Shown piece after piece: positions 1-5,123 of a DNA stretch of 5,123 nucleotides. Both the position numbers and the translations under genes were made by a program. Position 1 is the stretch's first letter; every line of letters begins with the position of its first letter. Below the pieces are notes generated by a model that saw only the letters and a list, made by a program, of their open reading frames with translations, searched no databases and was not told where the DNA came from. Origin of the DNA: an uncultured Lachnospiraceae bacterium (GTDB taxonomy: Bacteria; Bacillota; Clostridia; Lachnospirales; Lachnospiraceae); contig CAKRNI010000188.1 in NCBI GenBank assembly GCA_934370915.1, positions 1 to 5,123 on the forward strand, given 5' to 3'.

Positions 1-158
1 TCTTTGCCGTCAACAACTCCGCCAGGACCAACAGCGATCACTTCTGCCTGCTGCGGTTTTTCCTTTGCCTGACCCGGAAGAACGATACCGGATTTTGTGG
101 TCTCTTCTGCAACTAACTGTTTTAAAACAACTCTGTCAAATAATGGTACTAATTTCAT
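1..158 (-). CDS. groES: GroES (10-kDa co-chaperonin), N-terminal part, cut by window edge
   Basis: The reverse strand from the ATG at 158-156 encodes 52 residues starting [14 protein letters not shown] and ending ...[10 protein letters not shown], then leaves the window. This is the GroES N-terminus: the LxPLxDRVVLK opening strand, the mobile loop (about residues 17-32) with the I25-V26-L27 tripeptide that docks on GroEL, and the start of the AEVIAVGPG core strand. GroES is the cytoplasmic heptameric lid of the GroEL folding chamber. The family is usually about 95 residues, so roughly half is present; groEL would be expected next, outside the window. The start is fixed by a strong AAGGAGGAG ribosome binding site (165-173) 6 bases upstream. 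The CIRCE and promoter upstream indicate HrcA-type heat-shock control. Identification is secure. Confidence 0.96.
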   Translation of the reverse strand, partial: MKLVPLFDRVVLKQLVAEETTKSGIVLPGQAKEKPQQAEVIAVGPGGVVDGK

Positions 159-282
159 TACTGACTCCTCCTTGTCATTTTACAAGCTCTTGTGGCTGTC
201 TGTTCTATTCAAGCCGCAATTCTTCTTTTCTTACTTATCCTATTCCGTCTGACTCAGGTCTTTTCCCTGACCCCTCGTCACA
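159..282 (-). other. groES 5' leader (untranslated)
   Basis: This is the roughly 124-base stretch between the inferred transcription start and the groES ATG. The transcript would be purine-rich. It contains only short pairing possibilities: a 5-bp TCAGG/CCTGA inverted repeat soon after the transcription start, and an ACAAG/CTTGT inverted repeat at 182-193. I see no riboswitch consensus, terminator or convincing leader peptide. The open reading frame on the opposite strand here (65-295) lies antisense to groES and its leader and is not supported as a gene. Confidence 0.5.
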
Positions 283-288
283 AATCAT

Positions 289-317
289 GTTATAGCACAT
301 GTTGTTAGCACTGTCAA
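289..317 (-). promoter_or_regulatory. sigma-A-type promoter of groES
   Basis: Read on the minus strand, TTGACA (complement of 312-317) is a perfect -35 box. It is followed by exactly 17 bases and then TATAAC (complement of 289-294), one mismatch from TATAAT. Transcription should start near 282, giving a leader of about 125 bases before the groES ATG. AT-rich DNA just upstream of the -35 (about 331-350) could act as an UP element. The -35 hexamer lies inside the CIRCE operator, so repressor binding would block polymerase. Confidence 0.88.
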
Positions 318-331
318 GTCACGAGTGCTAA
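305..331 (-). promoter_or_regulatory. CIRCE operator (HrcA binding site)
   Basis: The inverted repeat has 9-base arms and a 9-base spacer, the exact geometry of CIRCE (TTAGCACTC-N9-GAGTGCTAA). On the plus strand the arms are TTAGCACTG (305-313) and GAGTGCTAA (323-331). Only position 313 departs from consensus. CIRCE is the target of the heat-shock repressor HrcA, which GroE activity helps keep active; stress releases repression. It overlaps the -35 box of the groES promoter. It also lies about 209 bases upstream of the divergent gene at 540, probably too far to control that gene directly. Confidence 0.95.
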
Positions 332-539
332 TTATTTTATGAAAAATTTGTGAATTCCGATTTTCCTGCTGAAACCCGGCTATTTTCCTGTGCATTTTAT
401 ATATTTTTAAAATTTTTTTCATAATTATCTCTTCCTTTTTCCCATGAATTCGATTATGATTATAGATAGCAGACTGGCGGCTGCAGACAGGATCCGGATT
501 TTAGGGATCCGTGAAATGCAGCGGAAAGGAGAATGAACC
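332..539. other. divergent intergenic region between groES and the acidic-protein/IclR operon
   Basis: No gene is visible here. The stretch is strongly AT-rich around 394-430, with runs of T and A, and becomes mixed after 470. It must hold the promoter for the plus-strand operon at 540. A GGATCC palindrome occurs twice, at 490-495 and 505-510, each followed by G; this could be a short direct repeat or a 6-bp hairpin in the leader. No tRNA, attachment site or repeat array is seen. Confidence 0.6.
439..466 (+). promoter_or_regulatory. tentative promoter of the acidic-protein/IclR operon
   Basis: The best -10 candidates upstream of the gene at 540 are TATGAT (455-460) and TATAGA (461-466). For TATAGA, TTCCCA at 439-444 gives a 4-of-6 match to the -35 consensus with a 16-base spacer. 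For TATGAT, the -35 position (432-437, TTCCTT) is poor. An AT-rich tract just upstream (394-430) may help. The match is weak, so the operon may be modestly expressed or need an activator. The exact boxes are uncertain. Confidence 0.3.
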
Positions 540-947
540 ATGTCAAAAAAGAAATCAGGCCTTCTTATCGCATTTGGTGCGATGCTCGGCGGCGCAGTTG
601 CAGCCGGTATCTCCTACTATCTGAAATTAAAATCCTTCAATGATGAGCTGGATCAGGATTTTCACGAATATGAGGATGAAGAAATTCCTTCTGAGGAAAA
701 AGAAGAAAAAGCAGAAACTGCTCCGGAGAGAACTTATATTACGATCAATCCCGGAAAAGACGTGGACGCTGCAGACGATTCCGTAAAAGAAGAGACAGAA
801 GATTCCAAAGAGGCAGAATGCCCGGAAGAAAAAGAATCCTGCGAAGCTGCGGAGGGAAACGATGACGCAGTTAAGGAAAATTCACCGGAAGAAAAAACAT
901 CCTCCGTTATAGTTGAGGACGATACGGAGGAAGGAAAAACCGAATGA
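540..947 (+). CDS. small single-pass membrane protein with long acidic tail, function unknown
   Basis: This 135-residue protein has three parts. First is a short basic head (SKKK, residues 2-5). Second is one hydrophobic, glycine- and alanine-rich segment (about 7-28, with GAMLGGAVAAG) ending in YYLKLK. Third is a highly charged tail from residue 35 to the end, in which about two in five residues are Asp or Glu, with many Lys. The tail looks disordered and holds two short less-charged islands, RTYITI (64-69) and SSVIV (121-125), plus two Cys at 94 and 101. The layout resembles YtxH-like anchored proteins, but I do not recognise the family. The basic head favours an N-inside orientation, though positive charge flanks both sides. 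The start follows a good AAAGGAG site (525-531), 8 bases before ATG. Its stop overlaps the start of the IclR gene (ATGA), implying translational coupling. It is a real gene; the role is unknown. Confidence 0.85.
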   Translation: MSKKKSGLLIAFGAMLGGAVAAGISYYLKLKSFNDELDQDFHEYEDEEIPSEEKEEKAETAPERTYITINPGKDVDAADDSVKEETEDSKEAECPEEKESCEAAEGNDDAVKENSPEEKTSSVIVEDDTEEGKTE

Positions 948-1711
948 TACAAAGTCTTCTCCGCTCCATGGAGCTATTGGAAGTCCTGAAAGAAAAAAAC
1001 CGCAATTTCTCAATCGCGGAACTGGCAGAGGCGATGGATCTGCCCCCGAGTACGGTACACCGGATCCTTCAGACATTCTGTGAGAAAAAATATGTGATCC
1101 GCGATGACAGATCCCACACCTACCGTCTCGGTCCCGCGTTGATCCCGTTAGGAAAAGCCGCGGCCAGAGGGATCCGTCTTCAGGATGCTGCCCACAGTAT
1201 TCTGACGCAGCTCGCGAAACAGACAAAAGAGGATGCCTATCTCGTAATCCCGGTGGGAAATAAAGGACTTGTGATCGAAAAGGTCGATGGACCGAGCCAC
1301 TTAAAGGTAGTCGAGGAATTTGGCTACGAGATGTATATGCACTGTGGAGCGATCCGTAAGGTACTCCTTGCATGGCAGACTCCGACTTTTATCGACGAAT
1401 ATTTTAAAACCATCATTATCCACGATCAGGCTTTCCCGCATGTCCGCCCGGACGATCTTCGCGGGGAATTAAAAAAGATCCGTCAGGAGGGCTACGCCAT
1501 TACCCGCGGAGAGTACGTCAATGACGCGGTAGGGATCGGTGCACCGGTCTTCAACTCCGAAGGCGAGCTTGCCGGTTCCATCGGGATCATCGCCCCGGAG
1601 ATCCGGATCGATACTCCGGAGCTTCTCGCGACCCAGAGGGATCTTGTCCAGTTTTATGCATCTGCCCTCTCCTCCGATCTCGGCTATGAGAAGCATGATG
1701 TGTTCCAGTAA
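944..1711 (+). CDS. IclR-family transcriptional regulator
   Basis: This 255-residue protein has the usual IclR length and layout. The N-terminal winged helix-turn-helix spans about residues 3-63: helix-turn-helix SIAELAEAMDLPPSTVHRIL at 23-42, then the wing ending TYRLG. The effector-binding domain spans about 80-245, with HCGAIRKVLLA (133-143) matching the family's HxxAxGKALLA block, and EGYAITRGEY followed by GIGAPVFNSEGELAGSIGI (182-215). IclR proteins are cytoplasmic dimers or tetramers that bind small carbon metabolites and repress or activate catabolic genes. The effector here cannot be read from sequence, and no metabolic gene is adjacent. In the signature block, Arg138 stands where Gly is common. 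The start overlaps the upstream stop as ATGA; GGAGGAAGG at 926-934 can serve as ribosome binding site. A strong terminator follows 16 bases after the stop. Family assignment is firm; regulon unknown. Confidence 0.95.
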   Translation: MIQSLLRSMELLEVLKEKNRNFSIAELAEAMDLPPSTVHRILQTFCEKKYVIRDDRSHTYRLGPALIPLGKAAARGIRLQDAAHSILTQLAKQTKEDAYLVIPVGNKGLVIEKVDGPSHLKVVEEFGYEMYMHCGAIRKVLLAWQTPTFIDEYFKTIIIHDQAFPHVRPDDLRGELKKIRQEGYAITRGEYVNDAVGIGAPVFNSEGELAGSIGIIAPEIRIDTPELLATQRDLVQFYASALSSDLGYEKHDVFQ

Positions 1712-1727
1712 ATATAGGCAATTCATC

Positions 1728-1762
1728 GGGATATGCGTTCGAAAACGCATATCCCATTTTTT
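1728..1762 (+). terminator. intrinsic terminator of the acidic-protein/IclR operon
   Basis: A perfect 12-bp stem, GGGATATGCGTT (1728-1739) with AACGCATATCCC (1744-1755), closes a CGAA tetraloop and is followed by A and six T residues (1757-1762). It begins 16 bases after the IclR stop codon. No T tract follows in the opposite direction, so it should work only for plus-strand transcription. Confidence 0.95.
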
Positions 1763-1870
1763 ATATTCTCAGCCTTTTTCCTAATACACACTGATTACAA
1801 ATATGTGCTTTGCCCCATTCTTGCGCTCAAGACAGCCGCTCATCATAAGCTGTGTCTTAACTCGATGATG
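1763..1870. other. convergent intergenic spacer
   Basis: This is the DNA between the two facing terminators. I see no gene, promoter or RNA here. The frame open across 1733-1915 starts inside the plus-strand terminator hairpin, has no ribosome binding site and resembles nothing I know, so it is not called. Confidence 0.6.
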
Positions 1871-1900
1871 AAAAAACTGACATGCGCCCATGCATGCCAG
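1871..1900 (-). terminator. intrinsic terminator of the glnS-mocR operon
   Basis: On the minus strand, CTGGCATGC pairs with GCATGTCAG around an ATGGGC loop, giving a 9-bp stem with one G-T pair. In plus coordinates the arms are 1892-1900 and 1877-1885. Six T residues follow directly (complement of 1871-1876). It lies 27 bases past the stop codon of the MocR-type gene, the expected place for the end of this transcript. Confidence 0.82.
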
Positions 1901-1927
1901 CTCTCTTCTATCTAACTTTATTATTTT

Positions 1928-3373
1928 CTACTCAAGCACCTCCCGCAAAAGCCCCACACCCTTACGGATCTCATCCTCTGTGAGTCCCGCGTAGCCGAGA
2001 ACGATGGTGCTCGTCTCCTTCGCCTGCGCTTCCTCCATATAGAACCCGGAAAGTCCGTAGACGCGGACCTTTTTTTCTGCCGCCTTTTCTAAAAGCTGCT
2101 GTTCCGGCTCCTTTTTCCTGTCTTTCAAAAGCACATGAAGTCCTGCGAATTCTCCAGTGATCTCGAACCGTTTTTCCAATGGCTTCAGTTCACCCAGCAG
2201 CACATCATGCTTTCCCTTATAGATCTCACGCATCCGGTTCAGATGGCGTTCAAAGTATCCGCCGGATATAAAATTCGCCAGGATCCGCTGGTCCACCCGC
2301 GACACGGTGGAGGAATAAAAGCTTCCTTTCTCCAGATACACCGAAAGCAGCGGCTCCGGAAGCACCATATATCCCACACGGATCGCCGGTGCAATCGCCT
2401 TTGAGAAGGTACCCATATAGATCACGCGTCCATTCTGGTCCATTCCCTGAAGTGCAGGGATCGGTTTTCCCTTGTATCGGAATTCACTGTCGTAATCATC
2501 CTCGATCAGATAGCGTCCAGACTCTCCCCCTGCCCAGGAAAGAAGTTCCTGTCTTCTTCTCACCGGCATGACGATTCCTGTCGGAAACTGGTGGGACGGC
2601 ATCACATAGGCAGCCTGCACATCCTGTCCATTAAGCTCCTTCACGCAGAATCCATTTTTGTCGATTCCGACCGGCATGACCTTATGGCCCACGCCGGATA
2701 ACACCCGGTATGCCTGACGGTAGGTGGGATTCTCCATGGCAATCACCGCATCTCTTCCGATCAGCTGGGATAACAGCATCAGGAGGTATTCATTTCCGGC
2801 ACCGATGATGATCTGGGACGCATCACAATTCACACCGCGAGCCGCGTGGAGATAATCCCGGATCGCCTCCCTGAGGATCAGGTCACCCTGAGGCTCTCCC
2901 TTTAAAAACAGGTCCCGGTCCTCCTCCTTTAAGACAGACCGGCTGATCTTTCTCCAGGTCGCATACGGAAATCCTTCAAGATCAATTCCGCGCGGCGAAA
3001 AATCCACTTCAAATTTATCACGAAAGAGCTGCCCGCGGGCATTCTCCTGTTCCGGCCCCACAGACAGCTCTTTTTTTTGATCCGACCGTACTGCAACAGC
3101 AGACCGCGCCACCGGCGGAAAAATTCCGTCCAGTGACGCCGCAAAATAACCTTTTCTCGGGACTGCCTCAAGATAGCCCTCGGACACCAGCTGCTCATAG
3201 GCGAGCTGTGTCGTGCTCCGGCTGACCTTAAGGCTCTTCGCAAGCTCCCTGGATGAAGGGAGCTGCTTTTCCGGTCTGATATTGCCTCTTCGGATCTCAT
3301 CTTTAATATACTGATAGATCTGTTCATACAGCGGGCGGTCCCCCTGTACATTCAACGGTACGATCAATTCCAT
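1928..3373 (-). CDS. MocR-type regulator: GntR winged helix fused to class I aminotransferase-like domain
   Basis: This 481-residue protein has the normal MocR/PdxR/GabR length. The N-terminal GntR winged helix covers about residues 12-77 (RPLYEQIYQYIKDEI, then LPSSRELAKSLKVSRSTTQLAYEQL and EGYLEAVPRKGYF). A linker of about 40-50 residues follows. A fold-type I PLP domain then runs from about 122 to the end: ENPTYRQ (214-220), PSHQFPTG (259-266), EDDYDSEFRY (291-300), and TFSKAIAPAIRVGY with Lys325 as the expected PLP-binding lysine. Such proteins sense PLP or an amino compound and regulate vitamin B6, GABA, taurine or other amino-acid genes. Which applies here is unclear: no pdxST or gab gene is in the window. 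The start lies 6 bases after the glnS stop, and no real Shine-Dalgarno site precedes it, so translation probably depends on glnS. A terminator follows 27 bases after the stop. The PLP-binding residues seem intact, so it should bind cofactor. Confidence 0.93.
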   Translation of the reverse strand: MELIVPLNVQGDRPLYEQIYQYIKDEIRRGNIRPEKQLPSSRELAKSLKVSRSTTQLAYEQLVSEGYLEAVPRKGYFAASLDGIFPPVARSAVAVRSDQKKELSVGPEQENARGQLFRDKFEVDFSPRGIDLEGFPYATWRKISRSVLKEEDRDLFLKGEPQGDLILREAIRDYLHAARGVNCDASQIIIGAGNEYLLMLLSQLIGRDAVIAMENPTYRQAYRVLSGVGHKVMPVGIDKNGFCVKELNGQDVQAAYVMPSHQFPTGIVMPVRRRQELLSWAGGESGRYLIEDDYDSEFRYKGKPIPALQGMDQNGRVIYMGTFSKAIAPAIRVGYMVLPEPLLSVYLEKGSFYSSTVSRVDQRILANFISGGYFERHLNRMREIYKGKHDVLLGELKPLEKRFEITGEFAGLHVLLKDRKKEPEQQLLEKAAEKKVRVYGLSGFYMEEAQAKETSTIVLGYAGLTEDEIRKGVGLLREVLE

Positions 3374-3379
3374 AAATCT

Positions 3380-5068
3380 TTATTTCGGAAGCTTGAAGGA
3401 GCTCTTTAAGGAAACGATACGGTTGTAAACCGGCTGTCCCTCCTTGCTGTCCTTGCAGTCTACACAGTAGTAACCATTTCTCATGAACTGGAAGCTGTCG
3501 TATGGCTTTGCCTCCATAAGCTTTGGCTCCACATACGCAGTCGTCATCGTCTTAGAGTTCGGATTTAAGTTCAGGGTTCCATCCTCGTTCAGCTTGCCTT
3601 TTTCCTCGTCAACGATATTCTCGTAGAGACGGCATTCTACTTTTCCGGCGGTCGGAGCAGATACCCAGTGGATCGTTCCTTTTACCTTTCTGCCGGTGAA
3701 GCCGGAACCACTCTTTGTCTCCGGATCATATGTGCAGTGGATCTCTGTCACATTTCCGTTCTCATCTTTCTCGAAGCCTGTGCATGTCACAAAGTAAGCG
3801 CCCATGAGACGGACTTCGTTGCCCGGGAAGAGGCGGAAATACTTCTTCGGCGGATTCTCCATGAAGTCCTCACGCTCGATATAGAGTTCTCTTGAGAACG
3901 GAACCTCACGCTCTCCCATCTCCGGATTCTCAAGGTTGTTCGGAATGCTTAACATCTCGGTCTGTCCTTCCGGATAGTTGTCGATGATCAGCTTTACCGG
4001 ATCGAGGACAGCCATCATTCTCGGGCGTTTTAACTTCAGGTCCTCACGGATGCAGTACTCAAGCATCGCGTAGTCCACGGAGCTGTTCGCCTTGGAAACT
4101 CCGACGAGCTCAACGAACATTCTCAGCGCTTCCGGTGTGTATCCTCTTCTTCTGAGAGCCGCGATCGTAACAAGACGCGGATCATCCCAGCCGTCTACAA
4201 TTCCGTCCTCAACAAGCTTCTTAATGTATCTCTTACCCGTTACCACGTTTGTGAGGTACATCTTCGCAAACTCGATCTGGCGCGGCGGGTTTTCGAACTC
4301 GCACTCTCTTACGACCCAGTCGTAGAGCGGTCTGTGATCCTCGAACTCAAGAGTACAGATAGAGTGTGTGATGTGCTCAACCGCGTCCTCGATCGGATGA
4401 GCGAAGTCGTACATCGGGTAGATGCACCACTTGTCACCGGTGTTGTGGTGTGTCATATGGGCAACACGGTAGATAACCGGATCACGCATATTGATATTCG
4501 GAGATGCCATATCGATCTTCGCGCGGAGAACCTTCTCTCCGTCCTTGTACATACCATTCTTCATATTCTCAAATAACTGAAGGTTCTCCTCGATGGAGCG
4601 GTCACGGTACGGGCTGTTCTTACCGGGTGTCGTGAAATCGCCGCGGTATTCCCTGATCTGATCAGCGGAGAGATCGCAGACGAAAGCTTTTCCCTTTTTA
4701 ATTAACTTTACAGCACATTCATACATCGTATCGAAGTAGTCGGAAGCGAAGAACAGTCTGTCCTCAAAATCTGCGCCGAGCCACTTTACATCCTCGGTGA
4801 TGGAATGTACAAACTCTGTTTTCTCCTTCGTCGGGTTTGTATCATCAAAACGAAGATTAAATTTTCCGCCGTACTCTTTCGCGAGGCCGGAGTTTAAGAT
4901 GATCGATTTTGCATGTCCGATATGAAGGTAGCCGTTTGGCTCCGGTGGAAACCGGGTCTGGACATGGTCATATACTCCTTCCGCAAGATCTTTATCAATT
5001 TCCTGCTCGATAAAGTTTTTGGAAACTACTTCTTTTGTTTCCTCAGCCGGTGTCATATTCTCAGCCAT
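3380..5068 (-). CDS. glnS: glutaminyl-tRNA synthetase
   Basis: This cytoplasmic class I synthetase charges tRNA-Gln with glutamine using ATP. From the chosen start it has 562 residues (E. coli GlnRS: 554). The ATP-binding [15 protein letters not shown] block is at 41-55, with HIGH at 49-52. NLRFDDTNP is at 71-79. [11 protein letters not shown] and [10 protein letters not shown] follow, then [10 protein letters not shown] (213-222). Asp75 and Tyr220 match the glutamine-pocket residues Asp66 and Tyr211 of the E. coli enzyme. The KMSKS-loop position reads VTGKR (276-280) where E. coli has VMSKR; the lysine is kept. WDDPR (294-298) and the C-terminal beta-barrel anticodon domain (from about 352, DPVKL to the end) complete it. 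[12 protein letters not shown] and the beta-barrel end mark GlnRS rather than bacterial GluRS. The ATG at 5068 is preferred over one 11 codons upstream (5101) because it has an ideal GGAGG site. It is first in an operon with the MocR-type gene; no terminator lies between. Confidence 0.97.
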   Translation of the reverse strand: MAENMTPAEETKEVVSKNFIEQEIDKDLAEGVYDHVQTRFPPEPNGYLHIGHAKSIILNSGLAKEYGGKFNLRFDDTNPTKEKTEFVHSITEDVKWLGADFEDRLFFASDYFDTMYECAVKLIKKGKAFVCDLSADQIREYRGDFTTPGKNSPYRDRSIEENLQLFENMKNGMYKDGEKVLRAKIDMASPNINMRDPVIYRVAHMTHHNTGDKWCIYPMYDFAHPIEDAVEHITHSICTLEFEDHRPLYDWVVRECEFENPPRQIEFAKMYLTNVVTGKRYIKKLVEDGIVDGWDDPRLVTIAALRRRGYTPEALRMFVELVGVSKANSSVDYAMLEYCIREDLKLKRPRMMAVLDPVKLIIDNYPEGQTEMLSIPNNLENPEMGEREVPFSRELYIEREDFMENPPKKYFRLFPGNEVRLMGAYFVTCTGFEKDENGNVTEIHCTYDPETKSGSGFTGRKVKGTIHWVSAPTAGKVECRLYENIVDEEKGKLNEDGTLNLNPNSKTMTTAYVEPKLMEAKPYDSFQFMRNGYYCVDCKDSKEGQPVYNRIVSLKSSFKLPK

Positions 5069-5075
5069 ATCAATT

Positions 5076-5080
5076 CCTCC
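5076..5080 (-). promoter_or_regulatory. ribosome binding site that sets the glnS start
   Basis: GGAGG on the minus strand lies 7 bases before the ATG at 5068-5066. The alternative in-frame ATG at 5101 would place this site inside the coding region and would add an 11-residue [11 protein letters not shown] extension that GlnRS proteins do not normally carry. Confidence 0.9.
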
Positions 5081-5123
5081 ATTTCGTTTTTTCAATAACA
5101 TGCCCGTACATCTTTCTTCTATT
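5081..5123 (-). other. upstream region of glnS, incomplete
   Basis: Only 43 bases upstream of the ribosome binding site are present. I see no T-box antiterminator core and no clear promoter hexamers, so the glnS promoter or any leader control must lie beyond the right edge. Confidence 0.4.

Noticed and set aside
65..295. 76-residue plus-strand open frame
   Set aside because: It lies antisense to groES, its leader and its promoter, has no ribosome binding site and a composition typical of non-coding translation.
882..1373. 163-residue minus-strand open frame opposite the IclR gene
   Set aside because: It is antisense to a clear IclR coding sequence, rich in Ser, Pro, Arg and Gly as expected for a shadow frame, and has no recognisable domain.
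1855..1871. CATCAT/ATGATG inverted repeat around 1840-1870
   Set aside because: The arms are short, trinucleotide-like and separated by a long loop; the nearby T tract is better explained by the adjacent GC-containing hairpin.
1733..1915. 60-residue plus-strand open frame in the convergent gap
   Set aside because: It starts inside the terminator hairpin, lacks a ribosome binding site and runs through the opposite terminator.
2929..3351. 140-residue minus-strand frame within the MocR-type gene
   Set aside because: It is in another frame of the same strand, inside a complete and conserved coding sequence, with an Arg- and Ser-rich composition and no family resemblance.
5069..5101. Longer glnS start giving an 11-residue extension
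   Set aside because: The ideal GGAGG at 5076-5080 lies inside that extension and points to the ATG at 5068, which also gives the usual GlnRS length.
5081..5123. T-box leader for glnS
   Set aside because: No T-box core sequence or terminator/antiterminator pair is visible in the few bases present; the region beyond is not in the window.
1..5123. Mobile element, phage, defence system or CRISPR
   Set aside because: No transposase, integrase, terminal repeats, spacer array or defence domain was seen; all genes but one belong to familiar chromosomal families.

Overview
The window looks like chromosomal core-genome DNA from a low-to-mid-GC Gram-positive anaerobe of the Clostridia, most likely Lachnospiraceae-like. 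The basis is CIRCE control of groES, strong GGAGG ribosome binding sites, TTGACA/TATAAC promoter geometry, and the style of the GlnRS, IclR and MocR proteins. The taxonomic call is inference from gene style; no marker gene fixes it. I see no mobile element, CRISPR array, tRNA or rRNA.

Layout. (1) Positions 1-158, minus strand: the first 52 codons of groES, running off the left edge. Its control region (about 159-331) has a long leader, a near-consensus sigma-A promoter and a CIRCE operator lying over the -35 box. (2) Positions 540-1711, plus strand, divergent from groES: a two-gene operon with a small membrane-anchored, very acidic protein of unknown function and an IclR-family regulator. The two genes overlap by 4 bases (ATGA), and the operon ends in a perfect 12-bp hairpin terminator at 1728-1762. 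(3) Positions 1763-1927: a short convergent gap holding the terminator of the opposite operon. (4) Positions 5068-1928, minus strand: glnS (glutaminyl-tRNA synthetase), then 6 bases later a MocR-type GntR/aminotransferase fusion regulator.

How the genes work together. groES is heat-shock controlled, with HrcA expected to bind the CIRCE. The acidic membrane protein and the IclR regulator are probably made together through translational coupling. glnS and the MocR gene are almost certainly one transcript, because the gap is 6 bases and the second gene has no good ribosome binding site of its own. Nothing in the window shows the target of either regulator.

Novelty. No clearly new multi-gene system is visible. 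The points most worth a second look are the uncharacterised acidic membrane protein coupled to an IclR regulator, the CIRCE arm whose one non-consensus base completes a perfect -35 box, and the glnS-mocR linkage.
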